Source of the DNA: an uncultured Myxococcales bacterium
Lineage (GTDB): Bacteria > Myxococcota_A > UBA9042 > CAIXZC01
Assembly (NCBI GenBank): GCA_903895725.1
Contig: CAITUV010000066.1
Span: 94,229-158,228 of the forward strand
Direction of reading: 5' to 3'
DNA: 64,000 nucleotides
This document shows positions 35,701-42,802 of this stretch, in pieces. Position numbers and translations under genes: made by a program. Every line of letters starts with the position of its first letter. Position 1 is the stretch's first letter. The notes below the pieces were generated by a model that saw nothing but the letters and a program-made list of their open reading frames with translations, was not told the origin of the DNA and ran no database searches.

Positions 35701-37598
35701 CGGTCCTGCCGAGCGCGCTGGCCGACGTGGCCGTCCAGGTGGCTTCCGAGAACAAGATCATGGCGCTCGGCCGATTCGGCGGGGCGTACCAGTCGACCAC
35801 CGGTGGCGAGCAGTTCCAGTCCTTCGGGTCGCTGGATTCGGCAGGACTCGACCTGGCGGTGAAGCCGGACGACTCGAACGTGCTATTTGCCGCGGTGGAT
35901 TGCGGAGTGCTGCCGGGCTGGTATGACCAGGTGGAGACGTTCCTGGGGGCGGACTGCGGGGTCCGACGCTCGATTGACGGAGGGCAGACCTGGTTCACGG
36001 TCCTCAACGTCGGGAAACCGTGCGTGTCGGTGGCCGTGTCGCAGCAGGATCCCAACTACGTGTTTGCCGCCTGCCCGGGGGACGGCGTGTACCGGTCGAT
36101 GGACGGCGGCGACAACTGGTCTCAGGTGACCGGGTGGCCGCACCTCCAGGCAACGGCCCTGGTGGTGGCCGACGAAGAACGGCTGTACGTCGGGACGACG
36201 GGCCGCGGCGTGTCACGGGGGACCATCGACTTCGCCACGGGGATCGTCGGCGGATTCGCCACGGCCCTCTCGGATGGTGCCAGGACGGTGTCACCGGTGG
36301 GCCAGATCCGGGTGGAAGTGGACCCGAACAACTCGTCTCGGGTGGTCGTGGCCGCGGTCCCGGGCGGGATCGGGCTGACCGAGAGCTTCGGGGACAAGTG
36401 GCGGGACGTGACCGACCGCCTGGGTCCGGATCCTGCATGGGTCGGCGACACCCGCTCGCTCTCGTTCGTGCCGAGGTACCTCGAGACGCCGGACGGCCAG
36501 GAGCTGTGGGTGATGGCATCGGGACGCGGGATCTACATGTCGCGGGACCACGGAGCTCACTGGGTGTTCGATTCTGCGGGCTCGCTGCCGCTTTCGAAGT
36601 CGCACCCGGTCGAGCTGTGGCACGACCCCGACCATGCAGGCTACGTCTGGCTGGGAACTTTGGAAGGGGCCTTCCGGACGGCGGATGCCGGCACCATGTG
36701 GCAGAAGATCGAGACCGGTCTTCCTGCCGGCGGAATCGAGGCGATGCTCCCGCAGGTGGGGGGCCTGGTGTATGCGGCGGTGACCGGTGCCGGGGTGTAC
36801 TCGGTGCAGTTCGACGGGGCGTCGTGGCAGAAGACTGCGCCGCTCGGGTTCTTCGGGCAGTCGAGCAAGGCATTCGGTGGGAGGCTGCTGGCGTTGTGGC
36901 ATGCGGCCTCCGGGGATCCGGCCCAGGACAAGTCGTTCCTGCTGGGCATGGATCCGTTCGGTTTGTATGCCACGATAGACGGAGGGATGACGTTCCAGCC
37001 GACGGGGGCCGGATTGCCGGCGGGGCCGGTGTATGCGTTGGCACGGTCGCCGGTCAACGGGCAACTGGTGGTGGCCGGGACGGCGGGAGGGCTGTACCAG
37101 AGCACGGATGGCGGGGCCACGTTCGCCCTGCTCTCGGAGCCGGCTGGACAGCTTGGCGCCTGTTTCTCGGTGGCATTCGACGGCGAGGATGCGGGGACGC
37201 TGTATGCGCTGTGCACCCCTACCCTGCCCCACGGCCGGCCGACTTCGGAGCCGGAGACCCAGTGGGGGGACCGGGTGTTCTATGTGAGTGCTGACTCGGG
37301 AGCGACGTTCGAGGGGTTGGGTGAAGGGCTCGAGGGGAAGGTGGCGCTGCAGGTGGCTTCGGCGCCGGAGACGGGAGGCCGGGTATTCGTGGTGACGTCG
37401 GACTCGGGAGTTCTGGCAAGCCAGGACGGCGGGGCCACGTTCACGCCGTATTCGACGGGTCTGCCATCCCTGCGGACCGCGGGCAACTCCCTGCTTCATT
37501 CCAGCGCCCTGCTGGTTTCTCCGGACAACCTCAACCTGGTGGTCGGGACCGACGGGTTCGGTGCCTGGCGGCGGGTGATGGAAGCGACCTGCGAGTAG
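32778..37598 (+). CDS. Giant lipoprotein: Cys-rich N-terminus plus BNR/sortilin-like beta-propellers
   Basis: A 1606-residue predicted outer-surface lipoprotein. ATG 32778 gives a short signal (RTWIPLAMACALLGSC) with the lipobox Cys at about 17. Residues 50-265 are Cys-rich, with CTDGDPC, CDDGEPC and CDECQC units related to those in the proteins at 42803-47941. From about 270 to the end the sequence is beta-propeller repeats with Asp-box/BNR motifs (S-x-D-x-G-x-[ST]-[WF]): RSIDGGQTWF, RSMDGGDNWS, QSTDGGATFA, ASQDGGATFT and more. This pattern is that of sortilin/VPS10 and BNR-type propellers. Ligand binding or glycan contact is plausible; no enzyme signature is seen. Transcribed alone. Confidence 0.82.
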   Translation: MRTWIPLAMACALLGSCSSDPKKQEKDLGDQTDMVGDAGETSLPTSCEGLEGEPCTDGDPCHPEPGVCLGGECFYEEGQTTQCDTPPDECSAGGQCNPEGGCLWELADGWCRIGGQCVSAGTSEPGNPCRECVPDQNRGDWSPVSGPACEPPENPCTDQGKCEQGFCVAVAGTAECASDADCVKKDDGDRCNGLYVCDECQCVYDEESVVTCPTEENTPCAQSACNPLTGKCSMQVAADGTTCDDGEPCTSGDACVGGECQPGTYSKPKWEQGAPADMAYLTSVRVVPGTPPVVYAVGAGGVVYSSQDLGQSFQASDLLADGGKPGDWLFVSSGAVRSILAIFGEDLFVSTNTGLSYEKKLTGCKGLAQASSSTLDSPVYVAVCQGGLYASQDKGTTWAMLPGSHLPNGATVTGLAAKDTQLVFLGTRGEDGAGRGYVYRTQDGGNSWSQVDPPDRPNQAYVSHRGLMMSTQSPDRLYVGYSNIQGKPFDFGTMSLFRSEDAGNSFMALNPNFSGGGAVYVPLALDSIGRLILGVDSHLSRGGSFGTGPWGQIPDPTPPGSILLHSVHSAAVHPVNDFSFFVPGYEGVAMASDLGAKWTLLSKGLDGVQLAVMARCADGKTIYAQDRLSRGVLRSVDGGASFARLSIPADAAGKEYVAALCSPANAASAWFFGAGGSVLSTKNGGQQFTFADEKTGLVLGGPQRIGLSAASPGQLFEARQGLGLFRSEDGANPAGSGFKATGPAEAYVSAVLSDPFEQGRVYVGIRAVPPLNEARLYTCTDLGSNCSLKLTVPVDAGGTGQDGFSLFADAGFPGRVFAAVGGLGGKVYYTSDYGNSWSTFVDLPLLSMRGRGELLPDPTSKGSFFAAFTLGRVYRYDEPTTKWSVLDGSPVGVTSLAWGGAQPGTTLLAGSGLEPKIYVSNDQGATWSVHKDFGLTDYHVQRVVAEQGFVFALLQGKGKGDFKLFVNKGTGFKEAVLPSALADVAVQVASENKIMALGRFGGAYQSTTGGEQFQSFGSLDSAGLDLAVKPDDSNVLFAAVDCGVLPGWYDQVETFLGADCGVRRSIDGGQTWFTVLNVGKPCVSVAVSQQDPNYVFAACPGDGVYRSMDGGDNWSQVTGWPHLQATALVVADEERLYVGTTGRGVSRGTIDFATGIVGGFATALSDGARTVSPVGQIRVEVDPNNSSRVVVAAVPGGIGLTESFGDKWRDVTDRLGPDPAWVGDTRSLSFVPRYLETPDGQELWVMASGRGIYMSRDHGAHWVFDSAGSLPLSKSHPVELWHDPDHAGYVWLGTLEGAFRTADAGTMWQKIETGLPAGGIEAMLPQVGGLVYAAVTGAGVYSVQFDGASWQKTAPLGFFGQSSKAFGGRLLALWHAASGDPAQDKSFLLGMDPFGLYATIDGGMTFQPTGAGLPAGPVYALARSPVNGQLVVAGTAGGLYQSTDGGATFALLSEPAGQLGACFSVAFDGEDAGTLYALCTPTLPHGRPTSEPETQWGDRVFYVSADSGATFEGLGEGLEGKVALQVASAPETGGRVFVVTSDSGVLASQDGGATFTPYSTGLPSLRTAGNSLLHSSALLVSPDNLNLVVGTDGFGAWRRVMEATCE

Positions 37599-37610
37599 GA
37601 AGCCGCAGAC

Positions 37611-38333
37611 TCAGTCGTCGACGGTAGTGAGGTCGGCCACGCCGAGGATTCGGGCGCGAGCCTGGAAGACGAGGTGGTGGAGGCGGTCTCGTACCTTCTC
37701 GGGCATGTTCAGGAACTCCACGGCAAGCTCGGCAAGCCCCTCATGCCCCTTGGCGGGCCGGCCGCGCACGATGCGGGCCAGGACGTGGACCATGGGCGGG
37801 TCCTGGCCGGGAGGGAGGCGCAGGGTCACGGCGGCCAGCTCCCCCTTCTTGAGCAGGAGCGTGGCGGAGAACCGGGCACCGGAGCCGCTCAGGTCGACCG
37901 GAGTGTCCAGGAAGGAGAAGAGCTTGGGGTCGGAGGGGAAGGAGGCGAGCCACTCGAACGCGGCCTCCTCGGATGCCACGTGAGGGGGCACCGCCTCGAC
38001 CCGGACTCCGAGCAGGATGTCGGCCCGGATGAACTCGCGGCGCTCTCCGACCTTGGGCTCGGTGGTCAGGGTGATGAGCAGGCGGTCGGGGCGAACCCGG
38101 CCCGAGACGCGGCCCCGCACGACCAGGGACAGGTCCTGCTCCTCGTAGAGGACGGTGGTCGGGGCGTCCTGCAGCCTCTCGAAGAATGCGTCGTCCTGCC
38201 CCTCGACGACCACGGCCAGGAGATGCCGCTTGCTGACGAGGACTTTCGCCTGCAGGACGACGGGCTCGCTTTTGCTGATCGCGATCAGCGTCACGGTCCT
38301 TTCGACGGACGGGAAGGGAAGGGGCTCGCTCAC
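37611..38333 (-). CDS. PilZ-domain protein (probable c-di-GMP receptor)
   Basis: A 240-residue soluble protein. The c-di-GMP-binding signature of PilZ domains is visible: RRxxxR-type GERREFIRAD (Arg98, Arg99, Arg103) and, after a longer than usual insertion, DLSGSG (147-152), matching DxSxxG. An N-terminal domain of about 90 residues of YcgR-like beta pattern precedes it. GTG 38333 overlaps the stop of the upstream response-regulator gene (GTGA), so the two are translated together. Myxobacterial PilZ proteins affect motility and exopolysaccharide; here the partner regulator suggests a link between second messenger and sigma54 control. Confidence 0.83.
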   Translation of the reverse strand: MSEPLPFPSVERTVTLIAISKSEPVVLQAKVLVSKRHLLAVVVEGQDDAFFERLQDAPTTVLYEEQDLSLVVRGRVSGRVRPDRLLITLTTEPKVGERREFIRADILLGVRVEAVPPHVASEEAAFEWLASFPSDPKLFSFLDTPVDLSGSGARFSATLLLKKGELAAVTLRLPPGQDPPMVHVLARIVRGRPAKGHEGLAELAVEFLNMPEKVRDRLHHLVFQARARILGVADLTTVDD

Positions 38334-39730
38334 GATGTCACCTCCTGCTCTGGTTCGTCGCGGGTCTTGCGGTAGATCGTTGCCCTCGATACGCCGAGGA
38401 GCCGGGCGGCCAGGGAGACGTTTCCGTTGCACGCGGCCACGGCCTTTCGGATGGCGAGCTCCTCGAGCTTCTCGAGGGGCAGGATGCGTGCCGTGAGGTC
38501 CGAGACGAAATCGTCGGCCTGGGACCTGGCTTGTGCAAAACCCTGGAACTCACGCCCTTGAAGATAAGGAGGAAGATCAGGAATGTCTATGAGGGATCCA
38601 CTGGCAACCACCACGGCGTGCGAGACGACGTTCTCGAGCTGCCGGACGTTTCCCGGGTAGTTGAAGGCCAGGAGCTGGTCCATGGCTCGTCGCGTGAAGC
38701 CCTCGATCTTGCGGTCCTCCTCGTCGTTGAAGCGCTTGAGGAAGTGCTCCGCCAGGATGGGGATGTCCTCCTTCCGCTCCCGCAGGGGGGGAAGATGGAC
38801 GGGGAACACGGAAAGACGGTAGTAGAGGTCTTCGCGGAAGCGTCCTTCCCGAACCTCGGCCTCGAGGTCCTTGTTGGTGGCGGAGATGATGCGGACGTTG
38901 ACGTTGACAGTCTCGTGACCGCCGAGGCGCTCGAAGCTCTTCTCCTGGAGGACGCGGAGGATCTTGGCCTGGAGGGCCAGGTTCATCTCTCCGATCTCGT
39001 CGAGGAACAGCGTCCCCTTGTTGGCCTGCTCGAATTTGCCGGACTTCCGAGTGTAGGCACCGGTAAAGGCCCCTTTCTCATAGCCGAACAGCTCACTTTC
39101 GAGGAGCGTATCGGGGATACCGGCGCAGTTGATGGCGACAAAGGGCTGGGTGGAGCGGGGGCCGTTGTAGTGAATGGCCTTGGCCACGAGCTCCTTTCCG
39201 GTTCCGCTTTCGCCCAGGACGAGGACGGCGACCTTGCTGTCGACGACGTTTTCGAGGGTCCGGAAGATGGCCTGGAGTCGCCGGGACTGGGTGATGATGG
39301 AATCGAAGGAGTAGGTGCGGACCTGGCTTTCGAGTCGTTCCAGGCGGCTCTCGAGCTCGAGGTTGCGAAATGCGTTGGCCACGGTGGCCGCCAGACGGTC
39401 GAGGAAGGCATCCTCGCCCTTGCTGTGGACGTAGAACGCGTTTCGGTTCTTGGTTGCCTCCATGGCCATGCCGATGCTGCCGTGGGCGGTGATCATGATG
39501 ACCTTGGAGAGGGGAGCGATGGTGCGCACCTCGTCCAGCAGGGCGAGGCCGTCGACGTCGGGGAGCATGAAGTCGAGGAGGACGACTCCCTGGAATCCGC
39601 CGCCGAGCTGCGTGCGTGCCTCGCTTCCGCTGGAGGCGGTGCTGATGTCGTATTCGGAATCGGCCAGATGCTCGCGGATCATGTCCACGATATCGGGCGA
39701 GTCATCCACGATGAGGAGTCGCTTCTTCAT
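38330..39730 (-). CDS. Sigma54-dependent response regulator (NtrC family)
   Basis: A 466-residue two-component regulator that activates sigma54 RNA polymerase. The receiver domain (1-120) has the phospho-acceptor Asp53 in LLDFMLPDVDG, with Thr81. The AAA+ domain has Walker A GESGTGKE (173-180), the sigma54-contact loop GAFTGA (220-225) and Walker B LFLDEIGE (241-248). The C-terminal Fis-type helix-turn-helix is AACNGNVSLAARLLGVSRATI. In the receiver the usual conserved Lys-Pro is HSKGED, a small departure. No histidine kinase gene is adjacent, so it is an orphan. It is cotranscribed with the PilZ gene and divergent from pgk. Confidence 0.92.
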   Translation of the reverse strand: MKKRLLIVDDSPDIVDMIREHLADSEYDISTASSGSEARTQLGGGFQGVVLLDFMLPDVDGLALLDEVRTIAPLSKVIMITAHGSIGMAMEATKNRNAFYVHSKGEDAFLDRLAATVANAFRNLELESRLERLESQVRTYSFDSIITQSRRLQAIFRTLENVVDSKVAVLVLGESGTGKELVAKAIHYNGPRSTQPFVAINCAGIPDTLLESELFGYEKGAFTGAYTRKSGKFEQANKGTLFLDEIGEMNLALQAKILRVLQEKSFERLGGHETVNVNVRIISATNKDLEAEVREGRFREDLYYRLSVFPVHLPPLRERKEDIPILAEHFLKRFNDEEDRKIEGFTRRAMDQLLAFNYPGNVRQLENVVSHAVVVASGSLIDIPDLPPYLQGREFQGFAQARSQADDFVSDLTARILPLEKLEELAIRKAVAACNGNVSLAARLLGVSRATIYRKTRDEPEQEVTS

Positions 39731-39753
39731 CCCTTCCCCTGCTGGGCGGACTT

Positions 39754-39781
39754 ATTCTAGCCGTGCCAGGGCGAAATGCAA
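39754..39781 (-). promoter_or_regulatory. Promoter of the response regulator-PilZ operon
   Basis: Read on the minus strand: TTGCAT (39781-39776), a 16-base spacer, TAGAAT (39759-39754). It gives a leader of about 17-20 bases before ATG 39730. Confidence 0.5.
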
Positions 39782-39805
39782 CCGAAAGCTCGGCTCAAAA
39801 AGTAA

Positions 39806-39834
39806 TTGACTCCGGGCGGCCATTCCCTTAGATT
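39806..39834 (+). promoter_or_regulatory. Promoter of pgk-tpiA-secG
   Basis: TTGACT (39806-39811), a 17-base spacer and TAGATT (39829-39834). The pgk ATG is at 39866 with GGGAGGTGG before it. Confidence 0.6.
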
Positions 39835-39865
39835 TCGCTGTCCGTGTGCGCGGGAGGTGGACCGC

Positions 39866-41053
39866 ATGGGAATCAAGAGGTTGGAGGAGCTTCCGGTGGA
39901 TGGCCGGAGGGTCTTTCTACGCCTGGACCTGAACGTCCCGCTGGACGAGGAAGGGACCATCACCGACGATACCCGGATCCAGGCAGCGCTCCCGACACTG
40001 CAGCATCTGCTGGAACGGGAGGCACGGCTGGTGGTGGCGTCGCACCTGGGTCGCCCGAAGGGGGTGAGGCTTCCGAACTGCTCGCTGGAGCCGGTGGCCG
40101 CCCGGCTGGCGGATTTGTTGGATGTTGAGATCATTCTGTCCGAGGACAGCGTTGGTGACGGGCCTCGCAAGATGGCGTTTGCGTTGCGGGAGGGGCAGAT
40201 TATGATGCTGGAGAATCTGCGCTTCTACCCGGGCGAGACGCACAACGACGACTCCTTTGCCAAGCAGTTGTCGACGCTGGCGGACCTGTATGTGAACGAT
40301 GCCTTCGGATGCATGCATCGTTCGCACGCCTCCATCGTGGGAGTACCTCGCTACCTGAAGGATCGGGGCATCGGCCTTCTGGTGGAGCGGGAGATCCAGC
40401 ATCTTTCTCGCCTGAAGGACAAGCCGGATCACCCGTTCGTGGCGGTCATCGGCGGGGCCAAGGTCAAGGACAAGCTGGAGCTGCTGACGAGCCTGCTGGG
40501 GCAGGTGGACACGCTCTGCCTGGGCGGTGCCATGGCGCTGACGTTCCTGGCAGCCCGCGGGCACAAGACGGGAGCCTCCCGCATCGAGCTCGAGTCGCTG
40601 GCGGCAGCCGAGCGTTTCCTGCGCAAGGCCGCAAGCAGCGAGACGGAGATCCTGCTTCCAGTGGATCACGTCGTGGCGGACGAGGTTCGGGAGGGTGCGC
40701 AGAGCCGGGAAGTGGGCATCGATGCGTTCCCGCCGACCGCGCATGCCGTGGACATCGGGTCGGGGACGATCCAGCTCTTCCGTTCGAAGCTGGAGACGGC
40801 CCGCACGGTGTTCTGGAACGGTCCGATGGGGGTTTTCGAAGTCCCGCCGTTCCACCGTGGCACAGAGCAGATTGGCAAGGCGGTGGCACGTAGCAACGCT
40901 TACAGCCTCGTGGGTGGCGGGGATTCGGTATCGGCCGTGAGGAGAAGCGGGCTGGTCCCCTTCTTCAGCCATGTCTCGACGGGGGGCGGTGCCAGCCTGG
41001 CCTTCCTCGAGGGGAAGGCGATGCCGGGCATGTCGGTGCTGGAGGAGGTGTAG
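39866..41053 (+). CDS. pgk: Phosphoglycerate kinase
   Basis: Glycolytic enzyme interconverting 1,3-bisphosphoglycerate and 3-phosphoglycerate with ATP formation. The 395-residue product has the normal length. The N-domain motif RVFLRLDLNVPLDEE (residues 15-29), the substrate site ASHLGRPKG (about 59-67) and NDAFGCMHRSHAS (about 144-156) are present. The C-domain has AVIGGAKVKDKL, WNGPMGVFE and the GGGDSVSA loop. The usual GNVFLRLD reads RVFLRLD, a harmless change. ATG 39866 follows GGGAGGTGG. The tpiA ATG is one base after its stop. Confidence 0.96.
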   Translation: MGIKRLEELPVDGRRVFLRLDLNVPLDEEGTITDDTRIQAALPTLQHLLEREARLVVASHLGRPKGVRLPNCSLEPVAARLADLLDVEIILSEDSVGDGPRKMAFALREGQIMMLENLRFYPGETHNDDSFAKQLSTLADLYVNDAFGCMHRSHASIVGVPRYLKDRGIGLLVEREIQHLSRLKDKPDHPFVAVIGGAKVKDKLELLTSLLGQVDTLCLGGAMALTFLAARGHKTGASRIELESLAAAERFLRKAASSETEILLPVDHVVADEVREGAQSREVGIDAFPPTAHAVDIGSGTIQLFRSKLETARTVFWNGPMGVFEVPPFHRGTEQIGKAVARSNAYSLVGGGDSVSAVRRSGLVPFFSHVSTGGGASLAFLEGKAMPGMSVLEEV

Positions 41054-41054
41054 G

Positions 41055-41816
41055 ATGGAGAAGCGACGCAAACTGATTGCGGGCAACTGGAAGATGTACA
41101 AGACGCTGCCCCAGGCCCTGGAACTGGTCATGGAGCTCAAGCGGCTGGTGGCGATGGTCCGCGGGTGCGACGTGGCGGTCATCCCGCCGGCCCTGCTCGT
41201 CGAGCCGGTGGGGCGCAAGCTGACGGATACCGGGATCGCCGTGGGAGTGCAGAACATCCACGATGTCGGTTTCGGGGCATTCACGGGCGAGCTCTCGGCC
41301 GAAATGCTGCCCGGTGTGGGCGCGACATACTGCATTGCGGGTCACTCCGAGCGGCGCAAGATCTTCGGGGAGAGCGACGAGGTGGTCAACCGCAAGGTGA
41401 AGGCCATTCTGTCGGTGGGAGTCACGCCGATTCTCTGCATCGGCGAGACTCTGCAGGAGCGGGAAGAGGGGCGCACGACCGCGGTGCTCCGCAAGCAGAT
41501 GGAAGTGGGAACCTCGGGCCTGTCCGAGGAGCAGGTGGGCCGCATCGTGCTGGCGTACGAGCCGGTGTGGGCCATCGGGACGGGACGGAATGCGACGGTG
41601 GAGCAGGTGGCCGAAGTCCACGGCTGGCTGCGCGAATGGCTCGGTGACCACTTCGGCGGGTCGGTGGCCGAGCAGGTCCGGATCCAGTACGGCGGCAGCG
41701 TCAAGCCGGACAACGCTGCTCAGTTGATGCACACGAAAAACGTGGACGGTGCCCTGGTGGGCGGGGCCAGCCTGGATGCAGCGTCCTTTGCACAGATCGT
41801 CAAGTCGAGCCTGTAG
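41055..41816 (+). CDS. tpiA: Triosephosphate isomerase
   Basis: Interconverts dihydroxyacetone phosphate and glyceraldehyde 3-phosphate. The 253-residue product has the substrate motif AGNWKMYKT at the N-terminus, the electrophilic His in IAGHSERRKIFGE (about residue 96), the catalytic Glu in AYEPVWAIGTG (about 168) and the phosphate loops YGGSVKPDN and GGASLDA. Tight spacing with pgk (one base) and secG (15 bases) indicates one operon, an arrangement seen in many proteobacteria and Firmicutes. Confidence 0.96.
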   Translation: MEKRRKLIAGNWKMYKTLPQALELVMELKRLVAMVRGCDVAVIPPALLVEPVGRKLTDTGIAVGVQNIHDVGFGAFTGELSAEMLPGVGATYCIAGHSERRKIFGESDEVVNRKVKAILSVGVTPILCIGETLQEREEGRTTAVLRKQMEVGTSGLSEEQVGRIVLAYEPVWAIGTGRNATVEQVAEVHGWLREWLGDHFGGSVAEQVRIQYGGSVKPDNAAQLMHTKNVDGALVGGASLDAASFAQIVKSSL

Positions 41817-41831
41817 GCTCAGGAGGGAGTC

Positions 41832-42365
41832 GTGATCGGAACGATCCTCATCATTCTCTATGTGATTGCGTGCCTGTTCCTCATTCTCGTGGTGCTGCTC
41901 CAGGCGGGCAAGGGTGGCGGCCTGGGTGCGGCCTTCGGCGGCGGCGGCAGCGCGGTGTTCGGCGGTCGGGGAGCGGCAACCTTCCTGACCAAGCTGACTG
42001 CGGTCATGGCGGCGCTGTTCATGATCCTCTCCGTGGCGATTGCCATCCATCTGAGCCGGGCTCGAGGCTCGGTGGCGCCGGAAGTGAACCTCCAGCCGGA
42101 AGAGGAGGAAGGAAAGGATCTCGCCAAGCAGACCGAGGAGAAGCCCGCTGCCGAGGCTCCCAAGGCCGACGAGAAGCCCGCCGAGCCCGCTGCCGAGGCC
42201 CCCAAGGCCGACGAGAAGGCGGCCGAGCCCGCTGCCGAGGCTCCCAAGGCCGACGAGAAGCCCGCCGAGCCCGCTGCCGAGGCTCCCAAGGCCGACGAGA
42301 AGGCGGCCGAGCCCGCTGCCGAGGCTCCCAAGGCCGACGAGAAGCCCGCCGAGCCGGCCCAGTAG
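41832..42365 (+). CDS. secG: Preprotein translocase subunit SecG with long repeat tail
   Basis: SecG is the small SecYEG subunit that helps protein export. Residues 1-24 (VIGTILIILYVIACLFLILVV region) and about 55-76 (FLTKLTAVMAALFMILSVAI) are its two membrane spans. Between them is the conserved GKGGGLGAAFGGGGS loop. SecG proteins are usually 70-110 residues; here a tail of about 100 residues extends to 177, made of five 14-residue units PAAEAPKADEKPAE/KAAE. By the Escherichia coli topology the tail would be periplasmic. The start is GTG 41832 with AGGAGGG upstream. The tail is low-complexity and charged; its role is unknown. Confidence 0.9.
   Translation: MIGTILIILYVIACLFLILVVLLQAGKGGGLGAAFGGGGSAVFGGRGAATFLTKLTAVMAALFMILSVAIAIHLSRARGSVAPEVNLQPEEEEGKDLAKQTEEKPAAEAPKADEKPAEPAAEAPKADEKAAEPAAEAPKADEKPAEPAAEAPKADEKAAEPAAEAPKADEKPAEPAQ
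42144..42353 (+). repeat. Five 42-bp tandem repeats in the secG tail
   Basis: Units begin at 42144, 42186, 42228, 42270 and 42312. They are almost identical, and the last codons alternate between AAGCCCGCC and AAGGCGGCC, so the array is really an 84-bp higher-order repeat. This points to recent duplication and likely length variation between strains. Confidence 0.9.
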
Positions 42366-42468
42366 GCGCCAGTCTCCCCAGAGGCTGTACCTGGCCGTCA
42401 CCGGTCGGCATCTTGCCGCTGTTTGCGGGGATCGCGGAATCCACGAAGCTTCGGGGGGTTCAACGCAC

Positions 42469-42705
42469 ATGCCACTCTACGAATTCCGTTGTCGAACCTG
42501 CCAGCACCAGTTCGAAGAGCTGGTATCCATGTCATCGCTCGACTCGGTGCGCTGTCCCGCGTGCCAGGGCAACGACGTCGGCAAGCTGATGTCTTCCTTC
42601 AGCTCCCGGGTCAAGAGCGATTCCGGGGGCTACCGACCCACCGCATCTTCTTCCGGCTGCTCGAGCTGTGCGTCCGGCAACTGCTCGTCTTGCGGACACC
42701 ACTAG
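42469..42705 (+). CDS. FmdB-type zinc-ribbon regulatory protein
   Basis: A 78-residue protein of the FmdB/CxxC-CxxC-SSSS family. It begins PLYEFRCRTCQHQFEEL and has a second CPAC pair near residue 30. The Ser/Gly/Cys-rich tail (SSGCSSCASGNCSSCGHH) is typical. The family was named from an amidase/formamidase regulator; most members have no known function. It stands 103 bases after secG; nothing else is seen in that gap. Confidence 0.87.
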   Translation: MPLYEFRCRTCQHQFEELVSMSSLDSVRCPACQGNDVGKLMSSFSSRVKSDSGGYRPTASSSGCSSCASGNCSSCGHH

Positions 42706-42714
42706 GCGGGTTTC

Positions 42715-42739
42715 GGGGAGCGGGGCTGGGGGTTCGGGG
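42715..42739 (+). repeat. G-quadruplex-type intergenic element (convergent gap)
   Basis: Four G runs (42715-42718, 42722-42725, 42728-42732, 42736-42739) separated by 2-3 bases, lying between two convergent genes. A similar element with GGGGTTC periodicity is at 53369-53393. Confidence 0.55.
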
Positions 42740-42802
42740 AAGACCGCAGCAGACGGACAGTTTCAGGACGACGCCGAGGCCAGCCCCAAGGAATGAAGGC
42801 CA

